Shown: positions 30,925 through 40,483, numbered from the stretch's first letter. The stretch is DNA of 64,000 bases from Paenibacillus turpanensis (GCF_011421635.1 NZ_WTLI01000017.1:1-64000), one strand, 5' to 3'. Program-made: numbers and translations. Notes: generated from the sequence alone by a model not told the origin.

Positions 30925-32178
30925 ATGGGTTGGGAAAAACGTCTTTTTGCGTTAACTGCATCTACGGCTGTACTGCTGTCCGGCTGCGGTCTCTCGGGGA
31001 AAGAGCCCGCTGCTAAGCCGGTCGTTGCGGAGCAAGCTCCGCCGGATTCCAAGGTCGTTGAAACGGTGAAGGAGCCCGTGTTTCGCTTTCCGCTGACGGG
31101 GCTGGCCGCCGAGAAGGAAGTGAAGGATCGGCCGGTCGCGGTGATGGTGGAGAACTCGCCTGCCGCACGGCCGCAATCTGGTCTGCATCAGGCCGATGTC
31201 GTATACGAGGTGCTGGCGGAAGGCGAGATCACGCGGTTTGTGGCGATCTATCAAAGCAGCCCGGCGGAGCGGATCGGGCCGGTGCGCAGTATTCGCCCGT
31301 ATTTGGTCAAGCTGGGCGACGGGCATGATGCGCTGCTGGTGCATGCAGGCTGGAGCCCGGATGCGATGGAGCTGATGCAGCGCAATAAGCTGAATCATTT
31401 CGACCAGGTGTATGGCGATGATAAGTATTATTGGCGGGACAGCTCACGCAAAGCGCCGCATAATTTGTATACGAGCATAGCGAAAATTCGCGAGGGCGCG
31501 GAGGATAAGAAGTTTCGCGCCGAATGGAAGGGCGGCGCGCTGGCCTTTATGAGCAACGCCGAGGCGGTTGCGGCGGGGCTGTATGTGGCGCCGGCGGAAG
31601 CGGGCGGAGGCGCGGGCAAAGCCGCCGGACAAGCCGGCAGCAAGGGCGAGGCGGCGCCCGGCGCGAGCGTGGCGGCTTCGGCGTCGCCGAGCGGCACGGC
31701 CGGCGGCGGTGCCGGGGCAAGCGGCGCTGCGTCCGGCAGCGGGAAGGCTGCCGCCGATGGAGCGGCCGTGCCTGCCGGGGCGTCAGCCGGGAAAGAGGCT
31801 GCGGCATCTGTGCGCGCCGAATACATACGCGGCTACGACGTGGAGTACAAGTACAACGAGAGCACGAAGCGCTATGAGCGCTATATGGAAGGCGAGCCGC
31901 ATCAGGACAAGGATACCGGCGAGACGCTGACGGCGGCCAATGTGCTGATCGTAGAGGCGGAGCATCAAATCCTGGACGATGTGGGCCGCCGCGATGTCAA
32001 CATAGACGGTCCGGGCCAAGGCTACTACGCAGCCGGAGGCATGATCCGGCCCATCGAGTGGAAGCGTACCGGAGGCATCATCACAGCCTACGAGAACGGG
32101 AAGCCGGTTAAGCTGCTTTCCGGCCAAACATGGGTGCAGATCGTTCCCGTAGGCTCGAAGGTCGAGTGGTCAAAATAG
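30925..32178 (+). CDS. DUF3048-domain lipoprotein (YerB-like)
   Basis: Membrane-anchored lipoprotein of 417 residues. The signal peptide ends in the lipobox LLSGC with Cys21. The N-terminal DUF3048 domain (about 60-220) includes RPVAVMVENSPAARPQSG and ERIGPVRSIRPY; the C-terminal domain (about 295-415) includes YKYNESTKRYERYMEG. Between them lies a roughly 75-residue Ala/Gly/Ser-rich stretch of very high GC with no complexity, unusual for YerB. ATG 30925 is chosen for the lipoprotein signal; GTG 30856 and ATG 30901/30904 are upstream in the same frame. The function of DUF3048 is not established. Confidence 0.88.
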   Translation: MGWEKRLFALTASTAVLLSGCGLSGKEPAAKPVVAEQAPPDSKVVETVKEPVFRFPLTGLAAEKEVKDRPVAVMVENSPAARPQSGLHQADVVYEVLAEGEITRFVAIYQSSPAERIGPVRSIRPYLVKLGDGHDALLVHAGWSPDAMELMQRNKLNHFDQVYGDDKYYWRDSSRKAPHNLYTSIAKIREGAEDKKFRAEWKGGALAFMSNAEAVAAGLYVAPAEAGGGAGKAAGQAGSKGEAAPGASVAASASPSGTAGGGAGASGAASGSGKAAADGAAVPAGASAGKEAAASVRAEYIRGYDVEYKYNESTKRYERYMEGEPHQDKDTGETLTAANVLIVEAEHQILDDVGRRDVNIDGPGQGYYAAGGMIRPIEWKRTGGIITAYENGKPVKLLSGQTWVQIVPVGSKVEWSK

Positions 32179-32211
32179 CGCTAGCGCTCATGGGAGCTTA
32201 GCGACAAACAG

Positions 32212-32272
32212 AAAAGCATGGTCGGCGGACAAGCCCGTGAAGGGCTAGCCTTGCCAACCATGCTTTTTTTTC
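32212..32272 (+). terminator. Terminator after the DUF3048 gene
   Basis: AAAAGCATGGT (32212-32222) pairs with ACCATGCTTTT (32257-32267), followed by more T. It has A-runs on the other side, so it may also serve the chemoreceptor gene on the minus strand. Confidence 0.85.
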
Positions 32273-32295
32273 AATTTCATCATTAGACTTGCACG

Positions 32296-34407
32296 TTACA
32301 CCTTAAACTTAGACATCGCTTCCTTCAGACGGAGTGAGCTTTCCTTCGTTTCCTCAAGGATTTTAACAACCTCACCTGTGTTGCCCTGTACAACGGAACC
32401 CTTCTGGGCAATGTCCTGTGTGCCTTCCGCCGATTCATTGATGGCAACGGAAATCTCGTTCATCGCCTTGACGATGCTGTCGATCGAATAGTCCAGCTCC
32501 TGCGCCGTACGATTAAAATCCGTAACCAGATCTTTCACATACTCCGCGTCCTGATAGTACTGCTCGCCGTTTTCAACCATGGCGCTGTAGTCGGTAATGA
32601 CCTTCGTTTCAATAAAGTTCAAAACGGATTCCGAATTTTGCTTTAAATTGTTTACAGCAAGAATGACGGTTTCCGTTACCTTTTGAATTTCGGTAACTGT
32701 ATTTCTTGAGTTTTCGGCAAGCTTGCCGATCTCACCGGCAACAACGGCAAAGCCTCTTCCGGCCTCGCCTGCCCTAGCGGCTTCGATGGAAGCGTTCAGC
32801 GCAAGCAGGTTTGTCTGCTTCGTAATTTCTAAAATCGAATGGGTCAGCACGTGGATTTTTTCCACGGCTTGCGATTGCTCAATCGCTTCGCGCAGTCCGC
32901 GATTTACATTTTGCCGGATTTCATCGGCCGATTGCTTGGATATCGCGGCATTCTGCTTCATATTCAGCGCCCGCTTGCTGATTTCTTCCGATGAAGCGGC
33001 TCCGCCTTCGGCTTTGACGGCAATCGATTTTACCGTTTGGCCAATTTCCGTTACGGTCGCATTGATTTCTTCCGTGGAAGCAGCGGCCTGCTGCATGCCC
33101 GCCGACATTTCCTCGGTAGTGACGGAGACGTCGCCGATCTGCACATTCAAATTCGAAATATGCTTATTCGATAACGTTACGCTTTCATCCAAACGGCTCG
33201 ATTCCTCAGCGACAGACGCTACAATGCTTTGGACCGATTTCTGCATCGTATGGATGGAAGTCATCAGCATGCCGGTCTCATCCTTCTTGCGCATCAGCTT
33301 GTCCGAAATCTGATGAGAGAAGTCGCCGCCGGCTACAATTTCAAGATGCTCCGCCGCTATGCGGACAGGTCTTGTAATGTTGCGGGCCAGGAAAAAGATA
33401 ACAAGCGCAGAGAGCAGGATGCTAGCCGCAATGACCATCATCAAGCCTTGTTTCAGCTTCTGTACGCTGGATAAAAAGGCGTCAGTGGAAGCAAAGGTTA
33501 TAAGGTACATACTATATTTTTCGCTTTTTACAAAGGATGCCGTGTTATGAATGCCGTCAAGTGTGAACGAGCCGGTACCCGTAGGAGCCGCTTGGACCTG
33601 CTGGAAAAACGCAGCAAGATCACCTTCGGACTTGCTAAGATCCATCTGTAAAATTTGGTCGTTGTTTTCGGATGCGATAATAATCCCGTTCTTGTTTACG
33701 ATCCATGTTTTCAGACCCAGCTTGGATTCGGTTTGAACAAGCTGCTTGGTAAGCGTGTTGAGATCAATCGGGATATAAAATTTGGACATCCCTTCCTTGG
33801 TATCCGGATGTAATACCTTTGAGGAAACGGTAATAACCGGCCGGCCTGTAGCGGGAGAGGCCATAGGGTCACCATAGATCAGTCCGGACGGAGTCTCAGC
33901 AGGAGCGGCCGGTGCAGGCGGCTTTTCTTCCTTAGCTTTCTCCGGTTTTGCATCAGCAGGCTTATCCTTTGGAGTTACGGATTTACCGCCAATCCCGTCG
34001 AGTAAGATTTTTCCGTCATTCCCCATGAAAAAAATGTTTTCATATAATCCTTCGGCGTTCGCGTATTGCTGCGCCAGGTTATCGGAGATGCGCTGGCTTT
34101 GCTGCGGTTCTACTTTTTTCTTGTCTGTCAGTTCCGTAAAGTAATCGACAATGAACGGTTCCTTTGAGAAGGATTGAACCTGTCTGCCTATACCGCTCAG
34201 GGCTAGGTCAAGCTGGTTCTTTTTTTCATGAGCAATGCTGCTTAGGGAATCCTTCACTTCCTTTTCTACTGCTCGCGACGATGAATAGGAGGAATAAACG
34301 AGACTGACGATCATCGGTATGACCATGCATAAGAGTGATACGAGTAAGATTTTGGAGAACAAGCTTTTCAACTGGAAAAAGGATAGAACTGCACTGCGCT
34401 TTTTCAT
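32296..34407 (-). CDS. Methyl-accepting chemotaxis protein
   Basis: Transmembrane chemoreceptor of 703 residues. TM1 (about 17-40) is followed by an extracellular dCache-like sensor (to about 330), TM2 ([20 protein letters not shown]), a HAMP domain starting [12 protein letters not shown], and a cytoplasmic signalling hairpin with the conserved tip [20 protein letters not shown]. The sensor carries a Lys/Pro/Ala-rich insertion (about 145-175: [18 protein letters not shown]) that looks like a flexible linker. GAGGAG lies 7 bases before the ATG. The ligand cannot be told from the sequence. Confidence 0.94.
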   Translation of the reverse strand: MKKRSAVLSFFQLKSLFSKILLVSLLCMVIPMIVSLVYSSYSSSRAVEKEVKDSLSSIAHEKKNQLDLALSGIGRQVQSFSKEPFIVDYFTELTDKKKVEPQQSQRISDNLAQQYANAEGLYENIFFMGNDGKILLDGIGGKSVTPKDKPADAKPEKAKEEKPPAPAAPAETPSGLIYGDPMASPATGRPVITVSSKVLHPDTKEGMSKFYIPIDLNTLTKQLVQTESKLGLKTWIVNKNGIIIASENNDQILQMDLSKSEGDLAAFFQQVQAAPTGTGSFTLDGIHNTASFVKSEKYSMYLITFASTDAFLSSVQKLKQGLMMVIAASILLSALVIFFLARNITRPVRIAAEHLEIVAGGDFSHQISDKLMRKKDETGMLMTSIHTMQKSVQSIVASVAEESSRLDESVTLSNKHISNLNVQIGDVSVTTEEMSAGMQQAAASTEEINATVTEIGQTVKSIAVKAEGGAASSEEISKRALNMKQNAAISKQSADEIRQNVNRGLREAIEQSQAVEKIHVLTHSILEITKQTNLLALNASIEAARAGEAGRGFAVVAGEIGKLAENSRNTVTEIQKVTETVILAVNNLKQNSESVLNFIETKVITDYSAMVENGEQYYQDAEYVKDLVTDFNRTAQELDYSIDSIVKAMNEISVAINESAEGTQDIAQKGSVVQGNTGEVVKILEETKESSLRLKEAMSKFKV

Positions 34408-34702
34408 TGTAGGCTCCTCACTTATTGAGTATTGGATAAAACCTTCATCGGACTAAGTATGGGTCTGATCGTCGTAAACGACAGATAAAGGATATTCTAA
34501 TAACAACCTATCAAAAAATGTCGAATAGTGTCTATTCAAGTTGAAACGCGTCGATTTATGGTTGAAAGCGCTTGACAGATTGGCGGAAGAAGGATATGGA
34601 GCAACGAAGGGAGAGTAGGAGGGGAATGACGCTCTTGATCACAGTGTGAGTTTATGTACAAAAGTAAATTGTAAATGCTGTTAAACTACAGAATGGGAAA
34701 AC
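34408..34702. other. Intergenic region upstream of the chemoreceptor
   Basis: No gene was seen. It holds a small hairpin GTCG-TAAA-CGAC near 34472, and a cre-like sequence TGAAAGCGCTTGACA at 34563-34577, which fails the consensus at its 3' end. No clear sigma-D (TAAA-N15-GCCGATAT) promoter was found for the chemoreceptor. Confidence 0.4.
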
Positions 34703-34731
34703 AAAAAAGGAGATGGAACGATTCCATCCCC
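34703..34731 (-). terminator. Terminator of the YqfQ-like gene
   Basis: On the minus strand GGATGGAA-TCG-TTCCATCTCC is followed by TTTTTT. It lies just downstream of the gene at 34769-35290. Confidence 0.75.
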
Positions 34732-34768
34732 CGGAGTAAGCTACTGCAATAGCTGCAGCGTAATGTGA

Positions 34769-35290
34769 TCAGCGTCTGCGGCGGCGTGTGCTTCTTCTGC
34801 GGCTGGCCGAGCTGCGGTACGGGCCATAAACGCCGCTGCGTCTTCTTCTCCGGCGTCTCCGCTTGCGGCGTCGCGGTTTGTAATCCTCGAAATCATCGAG
34901 GTCGCTGTCGTTTGTTTTGGCCGCTTTTCCAAGGAAGGAGCCGAACAGCAGCTTTGCCATCGGGGCCATTTGCTGCGCCATTTGCATAAATTTCTGGACC
35001 TTCCCGATGTTCGCCATCACACCTTCGATGCCGCCCATTTTATCGATCAAGCCTTTAATATCCTTCATGTTGCCGAGGCCGCCGAGCAGTCCACCGCCGG
35101 AAGAAGTGGATTGCTGTGTCGGAGCTGCTGGCAGATAGCCCGAGTAGGTATCCTGCGGGTACCCGCCATATGGTGCACCGACGCCTGGGTAGCCTCCCGG
35201 ATTGTAGGCGTTCGCCGCCGCTTGATCCGGAACGACATTATTGATTTGGGCATCGTAGTATTGGTTACGCATTGCGCTCAAGGTATTCAC
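34769..35290 (-). CDS. YqfQ/VrrA-like protein with Arg-rich tail
   Basis: A 173-residue protein in three parts. The Gly/Tyr/Pro-rich N-terminus (NPGGYPGVGAPYGGYPQD) resembles spore-coat-associated YqfQ/VrrA proteins. The middle (about 65-125: GGGLLGGLGNMKDIKGLIDK, VQKFMQMAQQMAPMAKLL) is amphipathic. The C-terminus is extremely basic, with two Arg runs separated by SGVYGPYRSS. It starts at GTG 35290; the ribosome site is weak, so ATG 35272 is an alternative. A nucleic-acid-binding or coat role is plausible but unproven. Confidence 0.7.
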   Translation of the reverse strand: MNTLSAMRNQYYDAQINNVVPDQAAANAYNPGGYPGVGAPYGGYPQDTYSGYLPAAPTQQSTSSGGGLLGGLGNMKDIKGLIDKMGGIEGVMANIGKVQKFMQMAQQMAPMAKLLFGSFLGKAAKTNDSDLDDFEDYKPRRRKRRRRRRRRSGVYGPYRSSASRRRSTRRRRR

Positions 35291-35535
35291 CCAACCTTTA
35301 TCATAAGAATAGTGGAATGTAACGGTCCGTATTAGGCGTTTTCCATACTACACTCTATGTGCTGGGCAAACGTTGGGATTGGACTCCTGTCACGGTTTTG
35401 CTTGATTTTCTGGATGTATTCGTTTACGTTATATAAGTAAAGTGGTAACGCATAGAAATTTTAACGTTTCGCAAACTTAAAGGAAGGATATTGAGGCCTT
35501 CCGTCGAATTTGTAAGGGTTAGCGGAATCACTGAA

Positions 35536-35841
35536 ATGGGGATGAATCAATTGCAACTCAAGAAATTAAACGATAAATCGATTGACCAGTTGTTTGAGGC
35601 CATTTTAACGTTGAAGGATTTAGAAGAATGCTATGTGTTCTTTGACGATCTGTGCACGGTCAACGAGATTCAGTCGCTATCCCAACGCTTGGAGGTTGCA
35701 CGGATGCTGCGCAAGGGCTGCACGTACAACCAGATCGAGACGGAAACGGGCGCAAGCACGGCGACGATCTCCCGGGTGAAGCGCTGCTTGAACTATGGGA
35801 ATGACGGGTACAAAATGTCGTTGGAGCGTTTGGGCCGATAA
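35536..35841 (+). CDS. yerC: YerC/TrpR-family helix-turn-helix protein
   Basis: Small DNA-binding protein (101 residues) with the TrpR-like fold. The stretches LDQLFEAIL-type helix, DLEECYVFFDDLCTVNEIQS and the recognition helix TGASTATISRVKRCLNYG match B. subtilis YerC. The start is set at ATG 35536 (a second ATG is at 35542) because YerC proteins begin here. A TTG at 35491 in frame has AGGAAGG only 3 bases away. The target is unknown. A terminator follows. Confidence 0.88.
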   Translation: MGMNQLQLKKLNDKSIDQLFEAILTLKDLEECYVFFDDLCTVNEIQSLSQRLEVARMLRKGCTYNQIETETGASTATISRVKRCLNYGNDGYKMSLERLGR

Positions 35842-35882
35842 CCGTTTGGTTATGATGGTAATGATATAGAAGATTCACGGGC

Positions 35883-35929
35883 ATCCCGCAAGGTTCGAGC
35901 TTCTAGGTTCGAACGGGGCGGGATTTTTC
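35883..35929 (+). terminator. Terminator after yerC
   Basis: ATCCCGC (35883-35889) pairs with GCGGGAT (35918-35924), with a second inner stem GTTCGA/TCGAAC, followed by TTTTT. Confidence 0.8.
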
Positions 35930-36033
35930 TTGCGCGCGATGTGCTTCCGCAAATTGACTTTTACAGGGTGATTCGCTAGCATATAGGTACAAAAATCGGG
36001 ATTTCGGTTTCCCCGGCGAAGGGGTTGAATTCG

Positions 36034-36819
36034 GTGAAGTACGGTGTGCTGGTGATTAGCCATGGCTCGCGGGACGCGGAATGGGTGCGTTTGGTTGACG
36101 AGGCAGTGGAGGCAGTGAGGCTGCCTGGCGATGTGCCGGTGTTCAGCTCGTATTTGGAGCTTGTGGACGGCAGGCTGATTCAAGACGGTATCGACGAGTT
36201 GGAACGGCAGGGAGCAACCGATCTTATCGTGGTACCTTTTTTTGTATCGTCGGGCAGTACGCATGTGGATGAAATTATGTGGGCGCTTGGGGTCACGGAA
36301 GAGCCGAAGCGGGAGACGGATTTGGAGCCGTTCCGCGTGGCGGCGAGGCTGCACCCGTGTCCGCCGATGGACGATGATCCGGATGTCGCGCAAATTTTGT
36401 GGGAAAAGCTGCAGGCGGCGTCGGTTGATCCGGCGCGCGAGCTGCTGCTTCTGGTTGGGCATGGCAGCAATGAGAAGGGGTTTCACAAGGCGTGGCGCGA
36501 GGGCATGCTGAAGCTGGCGGAGCGGGTGCGCGCGCTTGGCGGGTTCGCGAAGGCGGACATTGCGATGCTGCTGCCGAATCAGGCGCCGTGTAAGATGAAG
36601 CTGGCCGCGCGGCGGCATCCGGAGCTGACGGTGGTGGTGGCGCCGCTGTTTATCAGCGATGGGTATTTTACGAGGGCGGTGATCCCGGAGCGTCTGGCCG
36701 GGTATTCGTACCGGTACAGCGGTCAGGCGATGCTGCCGCATCCGCTGCTGAGCCGGTGGATGGAGCGGCAAATTGCCGCATATCTTGATAGTGCAGCAAG
36801 CAACGACGACACAGCGTAG
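36034..36819 (+). CDS. CbiX/SirB-type sirohydrochlorin chelatase
   Basis: Type II chelatase (261 residues) with two CbiX repeats that inserts Co or Fe into sirohydrochlorin. Each half has the catalytic His motif: VISHGSRD near residue 9 and LVGHGSNEKG near 143. PFFVSSGSTHVDEI provides a further conserved His. GTG 36034 has AAGGGG 9 bases upstream; TTG 36025 overlaps that site. No other sirohaem or cobalamin gene is nearby. It is followed closely by dagK. Confidence 0.85.
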   Translation: MKYGVLVISHGSRDAEWVRLVDEAVEAVRLPGDVPVFSSYLELVDGRLIQDGIDELERQGATDLIVVPFFVSSGSTHVDEIMWALGVTEEPKRETDLEPFRVAARLHPCPPMDDDPDVAQILWEKLQAASVDPARELLLLVGHGSNEKGFHKAWREGMLKLAERVRALGGFAKADIAMLLPNQAPCKMKLAARRHPELTVVVAPLFISDGYFTRAVIPERLAGYSYRYSGQAMLPHPLLSRWMERQIAAYLDSAASNDDTA

Positions 36820-36829
36820 GGGATGAACG

Positions 36830-37765
36830 ATGGCGAAACGAGCTCGATTAATATATAACCCAACCTCCGGCAGGGAGGAAATGCGCAAGCGGTTACCGGA
36901 AATTTTGCAGCGGCTGGAAAAAGGCGGCTTGGAGACGTCATGCCACGCCACCGTTGGCGCGGGCGATGCGACATTGGCGGCGGCCGATGCAGTGCAGCGC
37001 GGCTTTGACGTGATCATTGCAGCCGGCGGGGACGGCACGATCTATGAGGTGATCAACGGCATGGCGGAGAAGCGGGTGCGTCCGCCGCTCGGGATTTTGC
37101 CGCTGGGGACGACGAATGATTTTGCGCGGGCGCTGGGCATTCCGCGGCACTGGGAGTATGCCTGCGACTTGATAGTGGAGCAGAATACGAAGCTGATTGA
37201 CGTGGGTAAGGTGAATCAGCGGTATTTTATAAATATTGCCGGCGGCGGGTCGATGACGGAGCTGACCTACGAGGTGCCGAGCAAGCTGAAGACGATGCTT
37301 GGGCAGCTCGCTTATTATATGAAGGGACTCGAGAAGCTGCCGCGTCTGCGGCCGATTGAGCTGCTGATCCAGTCGGAGCAGGTGACGATTCACGAGGAAG
37401 TGATGATGTTTCTCGTGGCGAACAGCACCTCGGTGGCGGGCTTTGAAAAGCTGGCGCCGAATGCGCAGCTGGACGACGGGTTGTTTGACGTGTTTGTGCT
37501 GAAGAAGTGCAACCTGGCGGACTTTATTCGGATTGTGTCGCTTGCGCTGCGCGGCGAGCATTTGACCGAGACGCGGCTTGTGCATTTTCAGACGAAGTAC
37601 GTGAAGGTGACATCGCCGGATTACGTGCAGATGAACCTGGACGGCGAATTCGGCGGAACGCTGCCGTGCGAGTGCACGGTGCTGGAGAAGCATATCCCGA
37701 TTATCGTGGATGCGTCGGGGGAATCGAGCTATCATATTAAGCCTGGAGTGAATTTGCCGCGATGA
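36830..37765 (+). CDS. dagK: Diacylglycerol kinase DagK
   Basis: Soluble lipid kinase (311 residues) that phosphorylates diacylglycerol left over from lipoteichoic acid synthesis, returning it to phosphatidic acid. The DAGK catalytic domain has IYNPTSGREEM near the start, the nucleotide loop GGDGTIYEVING (about 67-78), LPLGTTNDFARALGIPR, and a C-terminal NLDGEFGGTLPCE. It lies 10 bases after the chelatase and overlaps rlmCD by ATGA at 37762-37765. The dagK-rlmCD pairing is conserved in Bacilli (yerQ-yefA). Confidence 0.95.
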   Translation: MAKRARLIYNPTSGREEMRKRLPEILQRLEKGGLETSCHATVGAGDATLAAADAVQRGFDVIIAAGGDGTIYEVINGMAEKRVRPPLGILPLGTTNDFARALGIPRHWEYACDLIVEQNTKLIDVGKVNQRYFINIAGGGSMTELTYEVPSKLKTMLGQLAYYMKGLEKLPRLRPIELLIQSEQVTIHEEVMMFLVANSTSVAGFEKLAPNAQLDDGLFDVFVLKKCNLADFIRIVSLALRGEHLTETRLVHFQTKYVKVTSPDYVQMNLDGEFGGTLPCECTVLEKHIPIIVDASGESSYHIKPGVNLPR

Positions 37766-39690
37766 AAAAGGATCGGAGACGCCCTGGAGCGGGCGCAAGT
37801 GCAGGAGCCGGCGGCAAGCCGGGGCGGAAGCGGTTTGGCGGCGCGGAGCGCGAGGCGCGTGGTGCAGCAAGTGCAGGTGCGGAGCGTGTGGCGGGGCGTG
37901 AGACACGTGGTGCAAGTGCAGGGGCGATGCGTGGGGCGGAGCGTGGAGTGAGTGGCCCCAACGGGGCCGGGGGGCGAGGCGCGGGTGAAGGGATGAGCCC
38001 TAGTGGGGCTCCTCGGACCGGAGCAAGGGGAGCGCGAGCTGCTCAGGCTGACAGCACGCGTTTAGCGTCTCTTCCCGTGCAGATCGGGCAGGAAGTGAGC
38101 ATCGACATTGTGGGCATTAGCCATGAGGGAGAAGGGGTAGGCCGGGTTGAGGGCTATACCCTTTTTGTGTCGGGCGATGTGCTGCCCGGAGAAAAGGCTA
38201 TCGTGCGGGTCGAGAAATTGAAGTCGAGCTTCGGGCATGCCCGATTGGTGCAGCGTCTCGAAGACAGCGCTGACCGCGTCGTCGCACCTTGTGCGGTGTA
38301 CGAAGCGTGCGGCGGCTGCCAGCTGCAGACGATGTCTTACGAAGCGCAGCTTCGTTGGAAGCGCCAGTCCGTTGCGGATGCACTGAAGCGGATCGGCAAG
38401 TTTGAGGTTGCTTTGGCGGATGAGTGTTCAGAGGAGCAAAGGGCAGGTGGAGCCGAGATTGCTGAAAGTGCTGCTATTGCTGCTACGGATTCCACAGCTC
38501 ATTCCAACAACTCCAGTGCTCGTATTCGTCATTCCGGTGATTCTGATGGAAGTGACGGAAGTGAGGGTGCAGCTAACCGGATCGGCGACCATTCCGATAT
38601 CGTTGACTCCGTGAATCCAATGCTTCCTACCGATAGTAATAAAACGGAGGCAATTCTTGTGCGGCCCACACTAGGCATGAGCGATCCGTGGCGGTATCGT
38701 AACAAAGTGCATGTACCGACTGGGGTGGATCGTGAGGGGGGCTTGATCGCTGGATTTTACGAGCCCGGCTCCCATCGGATCGTGGACATGGATACCTGCT
38801 GGATCTCAGGAAGCGAAGGAGACCAGGCAGTCGCTCTCGTGAAGGAGATTGCCATAAGGCTTGGAATCAAGCCTTATCTTGAAGCGACACATACAGGCTT
38901 GCTTCGCCACGTTGTAGTGCGCTTCGGTGCGGCCAGCGGTGAAGTGATGGTCGTTCTAGTAACCAACGGACCGGAGATACCTCGTGTGGATGAATGGGTA
39001 GAGTCGATCCGGGCCGAAGTTCCCGGTATCGCGAGCATCATCCACAACATAAACACCGATCGGACCAATCTCATCTTCGGCGATGAAACGAGCGTCCTGT
39101 GGGGACGCGACGTCATCTATGATTCGATTGGCGATGTTCGTTTTGCGATCTCGGCGAGATCGTTTTATCAAGTTAATCCGGTACAGACCGAGGTGCTGTA
39201 CCGGACCGCAGTCGACTACGCCGGACTTACCGGCAGCGAAACCGTCGTCGATGCCTATTGCGGCATCGGTACGATTTCGCTGTTCCTCGCCCGCAAGGCT
39301 GGGCGCGTGTACGGCGTCGAAATCGTCGGCGAGGCCGTCGCCGATGCGGAGCGTAACGCCGAGCTCAACGGCATCACGAATGCCGAGTTCGCGTTAGGCC
39401 GCGCCGAAGACGTGCTTCCGGCCTGGCGCCGCGAAGGCATCGTGCCCGACGTCATCGTCGTCGACCCGCCGCGCAAAGGCTGCGACCGCACGCTGCTCGA
39501 CACGATCCTCGCCATGCGCCCCGAGCGCGTGGTGTACGTGTCGTGCAGCCCGTCGACGCTTGCGCGGGACCTGCGCATCCTCGCCGATGGCGGTTACCGC
39601 GTTGTCGAGGCGCAGCCGGTGGACATGTTCCCGCATACGGGGCACATTGAAACGGTGGCTTTGTTGGTGCGGAGTGGTACAGAGGGTTGA
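37762..39690 (+). CDS. rlmCD: 23S rRNA (uracil-5-)-methyltransferase RlmCD, extended form
   Basis: SAM-dependent methyltransferase for 23S rRNA uridines (RumA/TrmA family), 642 residues against about 460 in B. subtilis. A TRAM domain (about 108-165), Fe-S ligands Cys177, Cys183 and Cys186 in CAVYEACGGC, the SAM site VVDAYCGIGTISLF, VVDPPRKGCDR and the catalytic-Cys motif YVSCSPSTLARDL are all present. Two additions are odd: a roughly 105-residue Arg/Gly/Ala/Ser-rich N-terminal tail, and an 85-residue Ser/Asp/Asn-rich insert (about 220-300) between MSYEAQLRWKRQ...RIGKFEV and RPTLGMSDPWRYRNKV. Core motifs are intact, so activity is likely kept. Confidence 0.93.
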   Translation: MKKDRRRPGAGASAGAGGKPGRKRFGGAEREARGAASAGAERVAGRETRGASAGAMRGAERGVSGPNGAGGRGAGEGMSPSGAPRTGARGARAAQADSTRLASLPVQIGQEVSIDIVGISHEGEGVGRVEGYTLFVSGDVLPGEKAIVRVEKLKSSFGHARLVQRLEDSADRVVAPCAVYEACGGCQLQTMSYEAQLRWKRQSVADALKRIGKFEVALADECSEEQRAGGAEIAESAAIAATDSTAHSNNSSARIRHSGDSDGSDGSEGAANRIGDHSDIVDSVNPMLPTDSNKTEAILVRPTLGMSDPWRYRNKVHVPTGVDREGGLIAGFYEPGSHRIVDMDTCWISGSEGDQAVALVKEIAIRLGIKPYLEATHTGLLRHVVVRFGAASGEVMVVLVTNGPEIPRVDEWVESIRAEVPGIASIIHNINTDRTNLIFGDETSVLWGRDVIYDSIGDVRFAISARSFYQVNPVQTEVLYRTAVDYAGLTGSETVVDAYCGIGTISLFLARKAGRVYGVEIVGEAVADAERNAELNGITNAEFALGRAEDVLPAWRREGIVPDVIVVDPPRKGCDRTLLDTILAMRPERVVYVSCSPSTLARDLRILADGGYRVVEAQPVDMFPHTGHIETVALLVRSGTEG

Positions 39691-39728
39691 AAGTGTAGTG
39701 ATGGTGCGGGTTTGTGGAGTGGTACAGA
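39671..39728 (+). repeat. Imperfect 45-bp-spaced duplication at the rlmCD end
   Basis: GGAGTGGTACAGA occurs at 39671-39683 and 39716-39728, each followed shortly by TGAAAGTGT. The first copy includes the last codons of rlmCD and its stop. Confidence 0.5.
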
Positions 39729-40172
39729 TGAAGTGAAAGTGTGAAACAGAGACAAAGAAATAGTAGAGTTGACTGTTTGTTGACGAAACAAATAGATTAA
39801 CAAGTGGGTTTTCAATGCTTATATCGGGGGTTTCATTTTGGGATAGGGGTTAGACTCTCCTCGCTTTTCGAAAACCTTGTTCGTACAGTGCCACAACGGT
39901 TTATATTAAGCGCCATGTCGTTAACTCGGAACTATCAGATGATGAAAATCGTAGACCGGAATATAAATTTCAGGAGCAGATTCTTAAAAAGATTCTATGG
40001 GTTTATAGCTTGTATAATCATTGAGGTGTTTCTGTGATGGCATACTGTAAGAAATGTTATACTGAGATGAGAAGGGATTAATATGAGTAATATGGATATA
40101 AGTAGTTGTTAACGTCACCACCAAAGTGGTTAGCTTAGTCCACCTACCAAAACTTTTTCAGCAAATAACGGT

Positions 40173-40206
40173 GAAAACCCAGCCCGAATGCGGGCTGGGT
40201 TTTTCT
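40173..40206 (+). terminator. Strong intrinsic terminator
   Basis: AACCCAGCCCG-AATG-CGGGCTGGGTT followed by TTT: an 11-bp GC-rich stem (40176-40186 with 40191-40201). It is about 480 bases past rlmCD, so it more likely ends a separate short transcript. Confidence 0.9.
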
Positions 40207-40455
40207 GTGGCCAGAAATTAAAACGGATGTAGTCAACAACATTACTGGTGTCCATTATTTGTTTCGTGTGTAGACTGCTTGTCTACATACATGCTGTTAA
40301 ACGGGATTACCTTATTTAAACATATATGATCAGGGCGCGTGTGTGATATCTTCCCTTCTAGTAAATCATATTGCAGACGTTAAGTGAGATAAATGGACGC
40401 CTTAAGGATCCGCCTGGTAGAAAAGAAGCTAATGTTAGTCTCTTCAGGTCCTTAG

Positions 40456-40483
40456 TTACATCTACTGTAATTTATTGTAGAAT
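40456..40483 (+). promoter_or_regulatory. Possible promoter of the KAP gene
   Basis: TTACAT (40456-40461) and TAGAAT (40478-40483), 16 bases apart, lie about 38 bases before the start codon. Weak match. Confidence 0.3.

Noticed and set aside
34563..34577. CcpA cre site
   Set aside because: TGAAAGCGCTTGACA matches only the first eleven positions and lies about 155 bases upstream of the chemoreceptor start with no clear promoter. Too weak to claim.
35875..37038. 387-residue minus-strand frame opposite the chelatase and dagK
   Set aside because: Shadow of two conserved plus-strand genes; composition is Arg/His/Pro-rich with no family likeness.
39804..40037. 77-residue protein between rlmCD and the KAP gene
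   Set aside because: No ribosome site, no family likeness, and composition like noncoding sequence.
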